The position numbers and the translations under genes were made by a program. The notes beneath the pieces are model-generated. The model searched no databases. It had not been told where the DNA came from and worked only from the letters and a program-made list of their open reading frames with translations. A DNA stretch of 64,000 nucleotides from the NCBI GenBank assembly GCA_018057925.1, contig JAGPCT010000009.1:1-64000 (forward strand), in the 5' to 3' direction. This DNA is from Saprospiraceae bacterium (lineage in GTDB: Bacteria; Bacteroidota; Bacteroidia; Chitinophagales; Saprospiraceae). Numbering within the stretch: the first letter of the stretch is position 1; every line of letters starts with the position of its first letter. Below, in pieces: positions 28,194-39,596 of the stretch.

Positions 28194-29825
28194 ATGAACC
28201 GCCAGATGAACAATACTTCTATTGTAAATAAATTGAAACTCTTTGCTGATCTGCTTGAACTGCATAATGGAGATAGCTTTAAGATTAAAGCTCTTCGTAA
28301 TGCGCACTCTTCTCTTAGAAAAGTAGCAGAACCTATCATGCTAATGAGTGCTGAAACATTAACTCAGTTGCCGGGTGTAGGAAAAAATACCTCCAAATTG
28401 ATTTTACAGTTGGCTCAGGATGGTTTTGACCCTGAATTGGATCGACTTCTGAGCGAAACACCCGAGGGAGTTGTTGAGATGTTTCATATCAAGGGATTGG
28501 GACCCAAGAGGATTGCTCGTTTGTGGCAAGATATGGAGGTAGATTCCGTCGGAGAACTTATAAAGCATTGTGATGAAAATAGATTGATGAAAGCAAAAGG
28601 TTTTGGTGAGAAGTCTCAACGGGATATCCTTGAAATGGCGCAGCTTTATCTCAATAGTAAGGGCAAATGGCTTTATGCCAAGTTACGCCCTGTTTTAGCG
28701 GATTTTGAGGAATCATTGTCGAAATCTGATATTGTTGATTTTCAACTTACAGGACAAGCATATCGGAAGCAGCAAGTTGTGGAAGATATCATATATATTG
28801 TTGAGGCTGACACTTGGCCACCGATTATTCCTAATTTTTTATTGGAAATGGAAGAGGAGGAACAGATTTCAGGGAGATACAAAGATATCTTGAATGTGAC
28901 GTTGATACTGTGTCAGGAAGACGTTAAGTCTGAAGCATTCGAGTTGTCTTTTGGAGAGGATGTTGATATTAATCAAGTGTTGAAAGGTCGAATTCCTCAA
29001 CGGTTGGCTGAAGGAGAGGTGTTTCATCAAATGGGTATGAGGTATATTCCCGCTGAGTTAAGGTGGAATCAAGAACTTAGTAAAATAAATCCACCTAATT
29101 TAGTTGATTTACACGATATTAGGGGTATAGTTCATACCCACACTTTGTATTCAGATGGGATACATAGCGTCAAAGAAATGAGTGAATTCGCCAAGGACAA
29201 TGGTTTTGATTATATCGCAATTTCAGACCATAGCCGATCAGCCTTTTATGCCAATGGGTTATCTGTTGAGCGTATTGAACAGCAACATAGAGAAATTGAT
29301 GCGATGGCGAAGGAGTTTAATGGATTTAAAATATTCAAAAGCATAGAGTCTGACATCTTGTGCGATGGTTCATTGGATTATGATAAAGAAGTTTTGGAAA
29401 GCTTTGACTTTGTAATCGGAAGCATACATTCTGACCTTAAAATGCCAAAAGAAAAGGCGACTACAAGGATTATTAGGGCTATTGAAAATCCGCATTTGAA
29501 TATGTTGGGTCATTTGACAGGTAGGCTATTGCTGTCTCGCAGAGGTTATGAGCTGGATTTTGAAAAAGTGTTGGATGCTTGCGCCGCAAATAAAGTAGTA
29601 ATTGAAATCAATGCTAATCCTCAGCGCTTGGATATAGATTATACTTTATTGCAAAAGGTAGTTAAGAAAAATATAAAAATAAGTATTAATCCGGATGCAC
29701 ATAGTAAACATGGAATATTGGATGTTCAGTATGGTGTCATTGCAGCTCGATGCGGTGGACTAGAAAAGGAATCTGTGATAAATACATTGGCTGCAGACCA
29801 ATTTTTAGAAAGTCTTCGAAAGTAG
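28194..29825 (+). CDS. PolX-like protein: HhH domain, degenerate polymerase domain, intact PHP domain
   Basis: 543 residues. N-terminal helix-hairpin-helix region (TQLPGVGKNTSKLI about 62-75; FHIKGLGPKRIARLW about 96-110). The central nucleotidyltransferase region around 180-205 reads LTGQAYRKQQVVEDIIYIVE, where active PolX enzymes have GSxRR and a DxD pair; the second aspartate is absent. The C-terminal PHP domain (about 305-543) keeps the metal ligands: HTHTLYSDG, ISDHS, ESDILCDGSLDY, GSIHSDL, GHLTGR, NPDAHS. The protein is therefore probably a PHP phosphoesterase or 3'-5' exonuclease in repair, without polymerase activity. Confidence 0.88.
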   Translation: MNRQMNNTSIVNKLKLFADLLELHNGDSFKIKALRNAHSSLRKVAEPIMLMSAETLTQLPGVGKNTSKLILQLAQDGFDPELDRLLSETPEGVVEMFHIKGLGPKRIARLWQDMEVDSVGELIKHCDENRLMKAKGFGEKSQRDILEMAQLYLNSKGKWLYAKLRPVLADFEESLSKSDIVDFQLTGQAYRKQQVVEDIIYIVEADTWPPIIPNFLLEMEEEEQISGRYKDILNVTLILCQEDVKSEAFELSFGEDVDINQVLKGRIPQRLAEGEVFHQMGMRYIPAELRWNQELSKINPPNLVDLHDIRGIVHTHTLYSDGIHSVKEMSEFAKDNGFDYIAISDHSRSAFYANGLSVERIEQQHREIDAMAKEFNGFKIFKSIESDILCDGSLDYDKEVLESFDFVIGSIHSDLKMPKEKATTRIIRAIENPHLNMLGHLTGRLLLSRRGYELDFEKVLDACAANKVVIEINANPQRLDIDYTLLQKVVKKNIKISINPDAHSKHGILDVQYGVIAARCGGLEKESVINTLAADQFLESLRK

Positions 29826-29904
29826 CAATGACTTCTCATTGTTAACAATTAGTCAAAAGCGATATTTTTGAATTTTATTAGCAATGTGAAGGTCTATGAC
29901 CTAT

Positions 29905-29912
29905 TATATTTG
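29905..29912 (+). promoter_or_regulatory. -7 element (TATATTTG) for the DUF1573 gene
   Basis: Exact TAnnTTTG match 40 bp before the start codon. Confidence 0.5.
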
Positions 29913-29951
29913 TAAATAAATTATTTAGAATTTTTAAATTGTATATCAAAC

Positions 29952-30491
29952 ATGAAGTATTTGTTTTCAATTCTTTCACTTTGCATTGTTATGACTATAA
30001 TGAGTTGTAAAAGTGATAATACAGCCAACAATCCTGCTAATCAAGCTACCAAAGTAGTTACACCAGGAGATGGCACAGCAGCGCCTATGGGAGAAGGTGC
30101 AGTTTCCAATCAGGAGGCTACCGGGAATCCTAATGAAACGATGACACCTACAGGTCCGACCACTACAATGGTATTGGATAAGACAGAATATAAGTTTGAC
30201 AATGTTAAAGAAGGTGATATTGTTGAAACTTCTGTTAAAGTAACGAATACCGGTAAAGAGCCATTGGTTATTGTTAGTTGCAAAGGTAGCTGTGGATGTA
30301 CAACACCAAAATGCCCTACTACACCTATTGCCCCTGGTCAGTCTGTTGATGTTCCAATAAAATTTGATACGCACGGTAAACCGGGAAGCCAGTCAAAAGA
30401 TGTGACTATTACAGCAAATACCGTACCTGCTCAGACTAAATTCCGAATTTTCGGGGAAGTTGAAAGAGTTAATAAAGATAAGGCAAACTAA
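29952..30491 (+). CDS. DUF1573 lipoprotein
   Basis: 179 residues. Lipobox TIMSC (Cys19), a Pro/Thr/Asn-rich linker (about 22-70), then a DUF1573 Ig-like domain with FDNVKEGDIVETSVKVTNTG and the family cysteine block SCKGSCGCTTPKCP (about 113-126). DUF1573 proteins are abundant in Bacteroidota, envelope-located and uncharacterised. A strong hairpin follows at 30513. Confidence 0.92.
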   Translation: MKYLFSILSLCIVMTIMSCKSDNTANNPANQATKVVTPGDGTAAPMGEGAVSNQEATGNPNETMTPTGPTTTMVLDKTEYKFDNVKEGDIVETSVKVTNTGKEPLVIVSCKGSCGCTTPKCPTTPIAPGQSVDVPIKFDTHGKPGSQSKDVTITANTVPAQTKFRIFGEVERVNKDKAN

Positions 30492-30512
30492 GATTTTTGC
30501 TCTATGAAATCA

Positions 30513-30550
30513 AGAAGCAGTCTTCTACCGGAGGCTGCTTCTTTTATTTA
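30513..30550 (+). terminator. rho-independent terminator after the DUF1573 gene
   Basis: Stem AAGAAGCAG / CTGCTTCTT with a 14-base loop, then TTATTT. The stem sits at the 3' end of the convergent esterase gene too and may serve both strands. Confidence 0.75.
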
Positions 30551-31323
30551 AGAATGGCCCAAGTCAAAAATTGCGGCATAATCTTTCCCCAAGTGAATGT
30601 GTCATGCGTCCCATTTTCCACCTCGACATAAGTCATATTGATTGTTTCAGAATATCCGTGCTGTTCTAAAGCATCCATTAAGTGAAGGGTATCGTCAATT
30701 GAGTCGATGATTGAGTTGTTATTGCGGTCACTTTCTTCATCCTTGGTACCTGCTTGAAACCAAAATCTGTAATCGGATGATATTTCGTGTAGATCGATAT
30801 ACTCATGCAAGATTCTATGCCCGTCGGGATCATCTTCAGTAAAAGGCTTGTATCGCCACCAAAAACTACCGGAAAATACACCACTGAAGGAAAATAAATC
30901 CGAATTGTGTAAGGTTAAATCCATCGCCGACAAACCTCCCAAAGAGAAGCCGGCGAAACCGGTTAACTCTTTTTCCAATTTCCACTTCATCTGATTTTTT
31001 AAATATGGAATTAACTCTTTGCGGATAAAGTGGTTGTAATTCTTCGCTTTATTGCCTCGATTGATGTAATCATTTTTGTATATACAGCCATATTCGTGTA
31101 TTCTATCCTGTGCCCGAATTCCTACTAATCTTAAAGGTGAATTGGGGTGTTCTATTTCAAAATTCTTTAATAATTCTACCATTTTTAAAGAAGAGAAATC
31201 CTGACCATCATTGAAAAAAATGGTAACTGCTGAACGAGAAATCTGATTGGTTGTTGATAACAATTGCAATTCAACAGAGCGATTTAATGAGGATGAGTAT
31301 ATGGAAAATGTTGAATTAATCAT
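30544..31323 (-). CDS. esterase-family alpha/beta hydrolase (Fes/esterase D type)
   Basis: 259 residues. Nucleophile elbow GFSLGG with Ser127, followed by FSGVFSGSFWW typical of the putative esterase family; the acid is likely in FQAGTKDEESD (about 193) and the base in ENGTHDTFTW (about 243). No signal peptide, so cytoplasmic. Substrates of this family include siderophore esters and S-formylglutathione; none is implied here. Monocistronic; repeat copy at 31353 lies just upstream of the start. Confidence 0.88.
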   Translation of the reverse strand: MINSTFSIYSSSLNRSVELQLLSTTNQISRSAVTIFFNDGQDFSSLKMVELLKNFEIEHPNSPLRLVGIRAQDRIHEYGCIYKNDYINRGNKAKNYNHFIRKELIPYLKNQMKWKLEKELTGFAGFSLGGLSAMDLTLHNSDLFSFSGVFSGSFWWRYKPFTEDDPDGHRILHEYIDLHEISSDYRFWFQAGTKDEESDRNNNSIIDSIDDTLHLMDALEQHGYSETINMTYVEVENGTHDTFTWGKIMPQFLTWAILK

Positions 31324-31352
31324 TTTATAAGTTCACAATTCATTATATATAT

Positions 31353-31405
31353 AAATCCGAATTCCTTTTAAAGACAATATTTTGCCTTTAATATGAATTT
31401 GGGTT
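31353..31405. repeat. cloverleaf repeat family 1, minimal 53-bp copy
   Basis: Ends ATCCGAATTCC / GAATTTGGGTT around TTAAAGACAATATTTTGCCTTTAA. The centre itself is self-complementary (TTAAAG...CTTTAA), giving one long hairpin. Clearly the same form as the copy at 24258. Confidence 0.75.
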
Positions 31406-31503
31406 AAAATAAGGACCAAAATAATGTTTTCATTTTATTATTTAAAATATAAATATATTGTATATGTGTATATATAAGAGAATCAATGTAATAAATTTTA
31501 AAA

Positions 31504-32232
31504 TTAATCAAATACACTTTTTAAGACATCTAAACTATTTATGACTTGAATCGAGGGTATTTGTGTTTTTAAATATTCCAATAGTTTATTCAAAATTGTA
31601 TTTTTTTCAGTTCTTGTAATATGGAGACTTGATACTTGCCGTAGTTCAAGGGATTCTATTTCACTCAACATATTTAATTCATCTCTATTGAAGTATAGAT
31701 GATGTTGTGGAATATTATTTCCCATCTGCTGCAATACAATATCAAAATAATTGCCGGATTCAATTGGATGTCTTAGAATCGATATCCCTTGGATTTGTTG
31801 TAGTTGAAGTAAGTACCATATATGCAATGACCAGTTATCATCATGGTTTTCCAAATCTTTCAGGATGTTGAATAAAATTATGTATTCTTCATCATGGTTT
31901 TCATATTTGTTTAGCACCTTTCTTGTCAATTCTGTAAGAAACATGCACATTGTTATTTTTCGGATGTCACTATATAAGGAATTCCAAATGGTATTAACCT
32001 TTATTTCTTTTAATTGGTAAAGGTCAGCGTTTTCTTTTAAGTAAAAGTCGATATCTACCGAAGCGGCTAATTGGATTGAAGAGGGAGATGTTTTACTTTT
32101 TGCTTTACGGACACTTTGAATAATAAATGATTTCAAACCATGCTGCGAAGTAAGGATATCCAATATAAGCGATGATTCCCCATATTTAAAACTTCGGACA
32201 ATGATGCCCTTTTCCTTTAGCAACTTGCTCAT
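31504..32232 (-). CDS. recO: DNA repair protein RecO
   Basis: 242 residues. N-terminal OB-fold with EKGIIVRSFKYGESSLIL (about 7-24), typical of RecO, and the long helical C-terminal domain. The zinc-finger cysteines present in some RecO proteins are absent, which is usual in Bacteroidota. Works with RecF and RecR to load RecA on SSB-coated gaps; recF is in this window at 4.3 kb. Last gene of a three-gene minus-strand run. Confidence 0.93.
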   Translation of the reverse strand: MSKLLKEKGIIVRSFKYGESSLILDILTSQHGLKSFIIQSVRKAKSKTSPSSIQLAASVDIDFYLKENADLYQLKEIKVNTIWNSLYSDIRKITMCMFLTELTRKVLNKYENHDEEYIILFNILKDLENHDDNWSLHIWYLLQLQQIQGISILRHPIESGNYFDIVLQQMGNNIPQHHLYFNRDELNMLSEIESLELRQVSSLHITRTEKNTILNKLLEYLKTQIPSIQVINSLDVLKSVFD

Positions 32233-32244
32233 TAAAAGAATATT

Positions 32245-32544
32245 TCAATTTTGTTTTCGAGAGGAATATTCCAATCTGGTTTTTATCCTCTGTTGTTGCC
32301 TTTCTAAGATTAGCCGTGCAAGTCCACGATGAGGAGCTTCAATGCTAAGTGGTGATAATGCTTTTTTAATTTTTGATTCATCTACATCCAAGCGATATAA
32401 ATAGCTGAATAGCAACTCAGGGTTTTCATTAAGCATTTTATCTACTGTATTGCTGATATTCTCTACTGCTTGTTTAAAGGATATTTCATTGTCTATGTTG
32501 AAATCATCTTCATTGATAATCATTAATGAATTAAAGTCATCCAT
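32245..32544 (-). CDS. small conserved protein between recO and the GH3-like gene
   Basis: 99 residues, acidic N-terminus and basic C-terminus, helical. The block ENPELLFSYLYRLDVDE (about 39-55) followed by PHRGLARLILERQQQRI (about 71-87) looks conserved in Bacteroidota small proteins, as far as I remember. 12 bp from recO and 6 bp from the GH3-like gene, so all three are one operon. Function unknown. Confidence 0.75.
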   Translation of the reverse strand: MDDFNSLMIINEDDFNIDNEISFKQAVENISNTVDKMLNENPELLFSYLYRLDVDESKIKKALSPLSIEAPHRGLARLILERQQQRIKTRLEYSSRKQN

Positions 32545-32550
32545 ATTTAA

Positions 32551-34086
32551 TTATCTTGATGTTTTTACAACAAAATCAGCACATTCTAATAGATTATCTA
32601 TGTATTTCCTATGATTGGCTAGTCGGGGAATTTTATTTTGTCCGCCCAATTTATTTTTCAATTGCAACCAACGATGAAATGTACCCTTCGGAACAATAGT
32701 AATCTTTAAACGTAAAAGAGCGATATCGTATGATCTTTTGGCATCATAGTCACTGTTGAGCTGTCTCAAATTCTTATCCAACAAAGCCGTGAACGCATCG
32801 ATATCGTTGGGTAGTCGGTTGAATTCTATAATCCATTCGTGGCCACCTTTAGAAGTAGTGGTTAAGAAAACCGGTCCGACGGAATAGTTTTCAATGGTTG
32901 CATTGAATGCAGTACAGGTCAAAGAAAGAGCTTTATCTGTATTGTCCACCATAACCTCTTCTCCAAAAATATTGATGTATTGCTGCGTTCTTCCCTTAAT
33001 TTTAAATTTAAAAGGTAGAATAGAAGTAAATTCAATGACGTCACCAACTAAATAACGAGATAACCCATTGTTAGAAGTAATTAAGAGTGCATAAGGTTGG
33101 CCTATCTGAACATCATTTAATCCAATAGCGATAGGTGAAGAGACTTCCCATTGACTGATAGGGAGAAATTCATAATATATACTGTTGTTGACCAACAATA
33201 ACATACCATCGTCTTCATTATATTGTTGAATTCCGAAAAAACCTTCACTGGCATTGTAAATTTCCTGATATATAAAATCTTTCGATGGAACAAGTTCTTT
33301 AAACTGGTCAATATATGGTCCAAATCCCACACCGCCATGTAGATACCCTTCCAGGTTAGGCCATATTTCAAGTAAGTTGTTTTTGTTATACTTTTTAAGT
33401 AATTCTCTAAAGGTAACCAGCAGCCAGGTAGGGACACCGCCAAACATAGCCACATCCTGATTGCCAACCTGATTTGTTATTCGCTTTATTTTTTCATCCC
33501 AATCAGAAAGCATGGCTGTTTCTATATCAGGAGTGTAAAAAGACCTACCTATTGAGGGCATGTTTTTTGTCATAATTGCCGAAATGTCACCTATAATTGC
33601 CTTAGGATATTCGGGCAGATGGGATAAAGAGCCGCTAATTAATAACGATTTCCTGTGAAAAAGTTGAGCATCAGGTTTTTTTTGATAAAATAACGCAAGG
33701 CTGTCCCAAGCACTCTTGATATGATTTTTGTATAGATTGGTTCTAGTAACAGGGATATATTTGCTTTTATCACTGGTTGTACCTGACGACTTCGAGAAAA
33801 AGCGGACACTTCCACCGATTAGGACATCACTCTCTCCTTTCATCATCCTTTCAATGAATGGTTTGAGGTCTTCGTAATTGACTACCGGATAGGCTTTTCG
33901 ATAATCTACCTGATTTTTAACATGCCTTATGTCATGTTTTTTGCCATATTTTGTGTTTTTGAAATTGATGATTAGTTTTTGGAATACCTTTTCTTGAGTC
34001 TCAAAAGGAGATTCAATAGAGTTTTTAAGCATACGATGACAATATGCCAAGTACGTCTTTACGGTTTTATTTAATAGTTTTGACAT
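32551..34086 (-). CDS. GH3-family acyl-adenylate-forming enzyme
   Basis: 511 residues from ATG 34086. An upstream in-frame ATG at 34161 adds 25 residues unlike the family start, so the inner MSKLLNKTVKTYL is preferred. The ATP-binding motif FFSKSSGTTSDKSKYIPVT (near residue 85-105) is the GH3 phosphate-binding loop, with later YLVGDVIEF and GRTQQYINIFGEE. Plant GH3 proteins join amino acids to jasmonate or auxin; bacterial ones have no proven substrate. Lead gene of the GH3-small protein-recO operon. Confidence 0.9.
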   Translation of the reverse strand: MSKLLNKTVKTYLAYCHRMLKNSIESPFETQEKVFQKLIINFKNTKYGKKHDIRHVKNQVDYRKAYPVVNYEDLKPFIERMMKGESDVLIGGSVRFFSKSSGTTSDKSKYIPVTRTNLYKNHIKSAWDSLALFYQKKPDAQLFHRKSLLISGSLSHLPEYPKAIIGDISAIMTKNMPSIGRSFYTPDIETAMLSDWDEKIKRITNQVGNQDVAMFGGVPTWLLVTFRELLKKYNKNNLLEIWPNLEGYLHGGVGFGPYIDQFKELVPSKDFIYQEIYNASEGFFGIQQYNEDDGMLLLVNNSIYYEFLPISQWEVSSPIAIGLNDVQIGQPYALLITSNNGLSRYLVGDVIEFTSILPFKFKIKGRTQQYINIFGEEVMVDNTDKALSLTCTAFNATIENYSVGPVFLTTTSKGGHEWIIEFNRLPNDIDAFTALLDKNLRQLNSDYDAKRSYDIALLRLKITIVPKGTFHRWLQLKNKLGGQNKIPRLANHRKYIDNLLECADFVVKTSR

Positions 34087-34351
34087 AAAGTAAATATTCC
34101 AAACCGCCTCAAATATAAGACATTTTGAAAAAAATAGGACTTTTTGATTTATGAAATCCAAATTATTTTATTTTCTATTATCCAAATAACTGTCGGATTT
34201 AAAGGTCAGAAATGGGCGATTTGGCGGAATTGGGGTTAAATAGGACACAAGGGTGATAGGGATTTTAGCTTAAGAAGTGGTTTTATTATGGTCGTTGATG
34301 TGTGCCTCAAATAAAATTGTATTTAATAGGGAGATTCTCATTATTTTAGTA

Positions 34352-34359
34352 TAGCTTTG
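34352..34359 (+). promoter_or_regulatory. -7 element (TAGCTTTG) for pyrG
   Basis: Exact TAnnTTTG match 22 bp before the pyrG start codon. Confidence 0.55.
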
Positions 34360-34369
34360 CAGTCCGTAA

Positions 34370-36547
<2,178 letters not shown>

Positions 36548-36555
<8 letters not shown>

Positions 36556-38281
36556 AATGAATTCGTTGCTTACTATAAAGAATTTAAATCTGATATTTCA
36601 GAATGATGATCGTTCCAATCATGTTCTCAGAGGTATAGATTTAGATATTAAGCAAGGTGAAATCGTCGGTTTAGTAGGCGAATCTGGTAGCGGAAAGTCG
36701 GTTACCGGGTTGGCATTGTGCGGACTTTTGCCCAAGAAAAGTGCCCAATTAAATGGGTCAATTGTGTTTCAACAGGAGGGAAAAGAAACTGAGTTGATTG
36801 GCTTGTCTGAAAAGTCATTTAATAACATACGTGGACGTCAGATTTCGATGATTTTTCAAGAGCCGATGTCATCGCTCAATCCTGTGTTGACATGCGGATT
36901 TCAGGTGGATGAGATGACTCGACTGCATCTTCAATACAATAAGGCGCAAGCTAAGTCCAAGACTTTAGAATTATTTCATCAGGTAGGCATTCCAAATCCG
37001 GAAAGAATTTACCAATCCTATCCTCATCAAATTTCAGGTGGACAGATTCAACGGGTAATGATAGCAATGGCAATCAGTTGCAATCCAAAGTTGTTGATAG
37101 CTGACGAGCCAACTACCGCGCTTGATGTGACAATTCAGAAACGAATATTGGATTTGCTAGTCGATATTAAAGATAAATTTGGAATTTCCGTTTTGTTTAT
37201 TTCGCATGACTTGGGTGTAATAAGGGGTATAACTTCCCGAGTGAATGTTATGTATCGAGGAAAGATTGTCGAATCAGGCAAAACAGATAGCGTATTGAGA
37301 AGCCCCAATCACTTATATACCAAAGGGCTCATAGCATGCAAGCCACCTTTAACATATCGACCTGATCGTTTACCAGTTATTAGTGACTATGTTGAAATAG
37401 ATTGGAAAGAGAATGAGTACCAATTTGTTCCCGTCGAAAAAACGAAAACAAACACAATTACAGAAAAACCTATCAATACCGATAAAGAAAATGATATTTT
37501 ACTTCAAGTAAATAATCTTTCTGTTAAATATGCCGTCAATAAATCTTTTTGGGGGAGGACGACATTATGGTTAACAGCTGTAGATAATGTTAGTTTTGAT
37601 TTAAGAAAAGGTGAGACATTAGGAATAGTGGGGGAGTCGGGCTGTGGTAAATCGACTTTGGGTCGGACATTGGTTGAACTTGAGACGCCTGCATCCGGAG
37701 AAGCATTATTTGAAGGAAATAGTATTTTCAAAAGAACTAAAAGTGAAGCAAAAGACGCTGCACGTCAGATTCAGATTATTTTTCAAGATCCATATTCTTC
37801 ATTAAATCCAAAGATGAAAATAGGTGATGCAATAATTGAGCCAATGATGGTGCACGGATTGTATCGTGATAAAAAGGGGAGAAGGGAAAAAATGCTTTCA
37901 TTGTTGGATCAGGTGGGGCTTTTGCCGGAGCATGCCAATAGGTATCCACATGAATTTAGTGGGGGACAAAGGCAACGCATCAGCATTGCCCGTGCCTTGG
38001 GGCTTCAACCTCAAATATTAATTTGTGATGAATCGGTTGCTGCACTTGATGTTAGTGTGCAGTCTCAAGTATTAAATCTATTGAAAGACTTGCAAAAAAC
38101 TTTAAATCTATCCATGATATTTATTACGCATGATATGTCTGTAGTCAATTATATTGCCGATAGAATATGCGTCATGCATAAAGGTAAATTTGTTGAAACA
38201 GGAACAACCGACCAGGTTATACATCATCCGGTCGAATCATATACCAAAGACCTGATTGAGGCTATCCCCAAGTGGAGTTAA
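36548..38281 (+). CDS. fused OppD-OppF-type ABC ATPase
   Basis: 577 residues with two complete ABC modules. First: Walker A GESGSGKS (44-51), signature ISGGQIQR (about 162-169), and DEPTTALD. Second, after a linker around 270-310: GESGCGKS (about 362-369), signature FSGGQRQR (about 470-477), DESVAALD. Both carry the oligopeptide C-terminal extension (HLYTKGL, ESYTKDL). Such fusions power dipeptide/oligopeptide importers. No permease is adjacent, but a matching binding protein and two permeases lie at 14.1-18.3 kb, which lack an ATPase. Confidence 0.93.
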
Positions 38282-38346
38282 GAAAGTACTGGCTCTTTTG
38301 TCAGATAGGTCAGATATGTAACTAAAATCATTCCTGATAAAAAGTG

Positions 38347-38354
38347 TATATTTG
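38347..38354 (+). promoter_or_regulatory. -7 element (TATATTTG) for rbfA
   Basis: Exact TAnnTTTG match 23 bp before the rbfA start at 38377. It lies inside the longer open frame, which supports the inner start. Confidence 0.55.
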
Positions 38355-38376
38355 TACAACTTTAAAAGTTGGGATA

Positions 38377-38748
38377 ATGTCTGTTAGGAAATTGCAGGTA
38401 GCTGAGTTGCTACGAAGAAATATAAGTCTTGTCTTTCAGGCTGAAGGAAGATATATCTATGGTTTGGAGCCGATGGTGACTGTGACAACGGTTCAGGTTA
38501 CGCCTGACCTTGCACTCGCTAAGGTTTATTTAAGTGTATTCAATACCGATAATAAACAAGCAGTTCTACTTGAAATCAATACGGCACTTCGTGAAATAAA
38601 ACGGAATCTGTATAATCGAATTAAAAAACACGTTAGAAGGATGCCTGAAGTAACTTTTTATTTGGATGATACACTGGATGAATTTATGCGGGTAGATGAA
38701 ATGATGCAAAGATTGAGGGATGACCATCAGATGGGGGAAGAGGAATAG
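38377..38748 (+). CDS. rbfA: ribosome-binding factor A
   Basis: 123 residues from the ATG at 38377; the frame extends up to an ATG at 38344, but that segment holds the -7 promoter element and gives a non-family N-terminus. KH-like fold: VAELLRRNISLVFQAEG, VTVTTVQVTPDLALAKVYLSV (about 38-58) and MPEVTFYLDDTLDEFMRVDEM (about 88-108). It helps mature the 16S rRNA 5' end in the 30S subunit, a partner process to era in this window. Confidence 0.94.
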   Translation: MSVRKLQVAELLRRNISLVFQAEGRYIYGLEPMVTVTTVQVTPDLALAKVYLSVFNTDNKQAVLLEINTALREIKRNLYNRIKKHVRRMPEVTFYLDDTLDEFMRVDEMMQRLRDDHQMGEEE

Positions 38749-38779
38749 AGGTTTCGAACTTATTTTATTTCTTTTTCCA

Positions 38780-39412
38780 TCAAAAATGAATGCTTTTCTG
38801 TATTGCAAAAAACCAATAATCCTTGTCTTGTGCCCATGGATTGAAATATGTAAGCATAACATACCATCCTTTATTACGAAAAGCCATCATCGGACCTAAA
38901 TCATAGGTTTTTACTTTTTTATCCAAGAATATTTGAGTGGACAACCCTGCCCTCCATACAGTGGCAATAGGGAATTGAAGGTCAGACCAATTGAAATAAT
39001 AATTGGGATGGTGGTTAAACACTTTGACATAATTGTTGGTAAGATTGAATTCGACTTTAGGATGAATCAAACTATAATAAAATTGAACGGATATGCCCTG
39101 ATAGTCACCTAAAACAACGCCAATCTGTGGGGTGACAACATGAGTTGTCTGAGCTCCAAATGCCCGACTTGTGCCACCATACAATCCCCATGTGCCATTT
39201 CTGTCATAATTGTACCTTACTTCACCATAGAAATTGCCATATTGAACGGGTAGATAAGGAATCAATAAAGGATTATATTCTTTCAAACTATAAGGATAGG
39301 ATGGAAATATTCCGCCGATGAGTGCCGGAGAAATTGACCATTTACCTGAGTCCTGTGCGGTTAAGCTGATTGACAGGAATAAATACAACAAAAAAGTAAA
39401 TCTTTTAATCAT
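38780..39412 (-). CDS. outer-membrane beta-barrel-like protein, unknown function
   Basis: 210 residues, clean signal peptide (1-19, LTAQ). The rest alternates in strands with aromatic residues (QYGNFYGEVRYNYDRNG, WYVMLTYFNPW) and ends in ...FFAIQKSIHF, an aromatic-terminated barrel strand. Separate transcript, convergent with rbfA. Function not recognised. Confidence 0.72.
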   Translation of the reverse strand: MIKRFTFLLYLFLSISLTAQDSGKWSISPALIGGIFPSYPYSLKEYNPLLIPYLPVQYGNFYGEVRYNYDRNGTWGLYGGTSRAFGAQTTHVVTPQIGVVLGDYQGISVQFYYSLIHPKVEFNLTNNYVKVFNHHPNYYFNWSDLQFPIATVWRAGLSTQIFLDKKVKTYDLGPMMAFRNKGWYVMLTYFNPWAQDKDYWFFAIQKSIHF

Positions 39413-39504
39413 GTATTATCTTTTTTAAAAACTTTGTAAGGTTAAATACATGTAAAGATGGTAAATGATTAGCAAATATTACAATAAAGCCATGAGGTCT
39501 TTTT

Positions 39505-39555
39505 AACTGAAATTCCAAATTAAGGCATATTGTTACCTTTAATTGGAATTTGGGT
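39505..39555. repeat. cloverleaf repeat family 1, minimal copy with altered stem
   Basis: Ends AAATTCC / GGAATTTGGGTT around one hairpin CCAAATTAAGG...CCTTTAATTGG. The stem bases differ from the 53-bp copies at 24258 and 31353, but the pairing is preserved or extended. Confidence 0.6.
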
Positions 39556-39596
39556 TTAATAATTTGTTTTGTATCTATTTCAAAAGTTTAGCACTA

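Noticed and set aside
28404..28619. Minus-strand frames inside the PolX-like gene and similar long antisense frames elsewhere
   Set aside because: All lie opposite well-supported genes with clear domains and show no domain pattern of their own.
32551..34161. Longer GH3-like start at 34161
   Set aside because: The extra 25 residues (hydrophobic and Phe-rich) do not look like the family; MSKLLNKTVKTYL at 34086 does.
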